DNA of 64,000 bases from Microbacterium sp. C7(2022) (lineage in GTDB: Bacteria > Actinomycetota > Actinomycetes > Actinomycetales > Microbacteriaceae), in the NCBI RefSeq assembly GCF_028823665.1, contig NZ_JAPEHV010000006.1:186001-250000 (forward strand), written 5' to 3'. Shown here in pieces: positions 62,849 through 64,000 of this stretch (its first letter is position 1; every line of letters begins with the position of its first letter). The position numbers and the translations under genes were made by a program. The notes under the pieces are model-generated. The model was given only the letters and a program-made list of their open reading frames with translations, had not been told where the DNA came from and searched no databases.

Positions 62849-63289
62849 ATGGCAACGCTGCCCGCGGGCACTTCCCGCGCATATCGAGCATCGGATGAGG
62901 CATGGCGACTCTCTGAGTTCTTCGCCCCGCAACGAACTCCCAGCACAGATCTGCCCGAAGTCGAGCCTTTCCTTCGGAACCTGACCATCGGCGTGCTCGA
63001 GGTACTCGCCGGGGTGCGCGAGGTCGATCAACTGGCGAGGTGGCTCACGGAGGAGCCGTTTCGCAAGCTGGTCACGCGCGCCAACTTGTCAGCGCGAGCG
63101 CGCAACGCGCGCGGCGTCCCCGCGGCGCGTCCGCCGCACCGCTTGATGTCGATCCACCACACCTCCCCCGCAGACAGCGTGGTGGAAGCAACCGTCATCG
63201 TTCAAATGCCGACGCGCGTGCGTGCTGTCGCCATTCGCCTCGAGGGCATGGACGGCCGCTGGCGTGCCACCTCGGTCGGCGTTCTCTGA
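62849..63289 (+). CDS. Rv3235-family protein
   Basis: A 146-residue protein of the actinobacterial Rv3235 family, function unknown. It starts MATLPAGTSRAYRASDEAWRL (shown in part); the conserved core is FLRNLTIGVLEVLAGVREVDQLARWL, followed by RARNARGVPA and a beta-rich C-terminus with HTSPADSVVEATVIVQ and VRAVAIRLEG. In mycobacteria the homologue lies upstream of secA1; the next genes here are off the window. Start ATG 62849 fits the family better than upstream in-frame codons. Ends at a hairpin. Confidence 0.75.
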   Translation: MATLPAGTSRAYRASDEAWRLSEFFAPQRTPSTDLPEVEPFLRNLTIGVLEVLAGVREVDQLARWLTEEPFRKLVTRANLSARARNARGVPAARPPHRLMSIHHTSPADSVVEATVIVQMPTRVRAVAIRLEGMDGRWRATSVGVL

Positions 63290-63303
63290 CTTTCCTGCCG
63301 GCG

Positions 63304-63337
63304 ACGGAACCGACCCCAACGATGTGGTCGGCTCCGT
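63304..63337. terminator. Bidirectional hairpin between Rv3235-like and aminotransferase genes
   Basis: A 12-base arm ACGGAACCGACC (63304-63315) pairs with GGTCGGCTCCGT (63326-63337) except for one central A-C mismatch, in a convergent 78-base gap. Confidence 0.65.
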
Positions 63338-63367
63338 TCGTCACCTCACGCCGCGCGACAGGGCACA

Positions 63368-64000
63368 TCACTGCCGGTAGGACGCGAGGAAGTTCCCCAG
63401 TCGTTCGATGGCCTCGGTGAGCACGCGAGCCTCGGGCAGGGTCACGATGCGCACGTGATCCGGCGTCGCCCAGTTGAAACCGGTGCCCTGCACGAGCAGC
63501 ACATGCTCGGCCATGAGGAAGTCGTAGACGAACTTCGCATCATCGCGGATCTCGTGCACGTTCGGATCGAACCGAGGGAACGCATAGAGCGCCCCCCGTG
63601 GCTTGACGCACGACACGCCGGGGATCGACTCGAGGGTCTGCCACGCGGCATCCCTCTGTTCATGCAATCGCCCCGTCGGTGCGATGAGCGAATCGATCGA
63701 CTGCACTCCTGACAGCGCCGCTTGAACGGCGAACTGGGCCGGCACGTTCGGACAAAGTCGAGTGGATGCCAGGAGGGTGATCCCCTCGAGGAACCCCGAT
63801 GCGTGCGACTTCGGGCCGGTGATGACCAGCCAACCCGAACGGTACCCGGCCACGCGATAGGTCTTCGATAGCCCGTTGAAGGTCAGGACCAGCAGGTCAG
63901 GAGCCACGGACGCCATCGGAATGTGCTGCGCGTCATCGAAAAGAATGCGGTCGTAAATTTCGTCTGAGAGCACAAGAAGCGAGTGCTCTCGCGCAATCTC
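63368..64000 (-). CDS. Alanine/aspartate-type PLP aminotransferase, 5' part cut by the window edge
   Basis: About 210 C-terminal residues of a class I fold aminotransferase. VLSDEIYDRILFDDAQHIPM precedes the PLP-lysine segment TFNGLSKTYRVAGYRSGW (the SKxxRxxGxRxGW signature), then RGALYAFPRFDPN, GTGFNWATPDHVRIVTLPE and the C-terminal RLGNFLASYRQ. This matches AlaT, which makes alanine from pyruvate and glutamate, closely; the GTGFNW segment is typical of AlaT. The N-terminal substrate-binding half is outside the window, so the exact reaction stays a family-level call. Confidence 0.88.
   Translation of the reverse strand, partial: EIAREHSLLVLSDEIYDRILFDDAQHIPMASVAPDLLVLTFNGLSKTYRVAGYRSGWLVITGPKSHASGFLEGITLLASTRLCPNVPAQFAVQAALSGVQSIDSLIAPTGRLHEQRDAAWQTLESIPGVSCVKPRGALYAFPRFDPNVHEIRDDAKFVYDFLMAEHVLLVQGTGFNWATPDHVRIVTLPEARVLTEAIERLGNFLASYRQ

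Overview
The window is high-GC, densely packed chromosomal DNA from an actinobacterium, most likely of the family Microbacteriaceae (Microbacterium or a close relative). The evidence is lineage-typical genes: a fused 2-oxoglutarate decarboxylase/E2 protein (Kgd type), a WhiB protein, an ECF sigma factor with a zinc anti-sigma factor, a PdtaS-type histidine kinase, GuaB1, a DUF3097 protein and an Rv3235-family protein. Many genes start at GTG and several look leaderless (a TAnnnT box 5-8 bases before the start codon). I see no prophage, transposase, integrase, CRISPR array or plasmid gene; this is mostly core genome.

Region 1 (1-14.9 kb) is the classic actinobacterial minus-strand block argS, LmeA-like protein, lysA, hom, thrC, thrB, rho, prfA, then prmC and the tRNA threonylcarbamoyladenylate synthase gene. 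It makes lysine and threonine from the aspartate pathway and carries translation and transcription termination factors. It is interrupted between prfA and prmC by an oppositely oriented cysK-cysE cysteine pair.

Region 2 (14-25.9 kb) holds a transglutaminase-like protein, an SGNH hydrolase, tRNA-Arg(CCG), a CPBP membrane protein, trmB, the DUF3097 gene, a TPM-domain coiled-coil protein followed by PspA (envelope stress), an arginase-family protein coupled to a small HExxH protein, a SIP-domain protein with an upstream DtxR-like iron box, a tyrosine phosphatase, an AhpD-like protein and an alpha/beta hydrolase.

Region 3 (26-31 kb) is a complete five-gene peptide-type ABC importer. Region 4 (31-36.6 kb) has a protealysin-like M4 protease coupled to its emfourin-type inhibitor, a GNAT acetyltransferase, ung, a phosphoribosyltransferase, an MFS exporter and a short-chain dehydrogenase. 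Region 5 (36.7-45.5 kb) has metY and metX (methionine from homoserine, the product of hom), a thiamine-binding protein, a GT87-like membrane protein, nnrD, an Old Yellow Enzyme and two tandem CNNM/CBS membrane proteins.

Region 6 (45.5-48.5 kb) is the only accessory-looking stretch. It holds an orphan AbiEi-N/nuclease-like gene with a frameshift, flanked on both sides by 60-bp palindromic elements; a third copy lies beside tRNA-Arg at 16.1 kb. Region 7 (48.6-64 kb) contains kgd, a diacylglycerol-kinase-like gene, sigH-rsrA, aroA-rsgA, a thiol peroxidase, whiB1 and pdtaS. It ends with an orphan TadZ/CpaE-like ATPase plus SAF-protein pair, an excisionase-like HTH protein, an Rv3235-family protein and the end of an aminotransferase gene. 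The order of region 7 resembles the whiB1-pdtaS-sigH-aroA-rsgA region of mycobacteria.

The most unusual items are the family of exactly 60-bp palindromic elements around the broken nuclease-like gene, a lysA leader with two competing hairpins, and the orphan TadZ-like/SAF pair.
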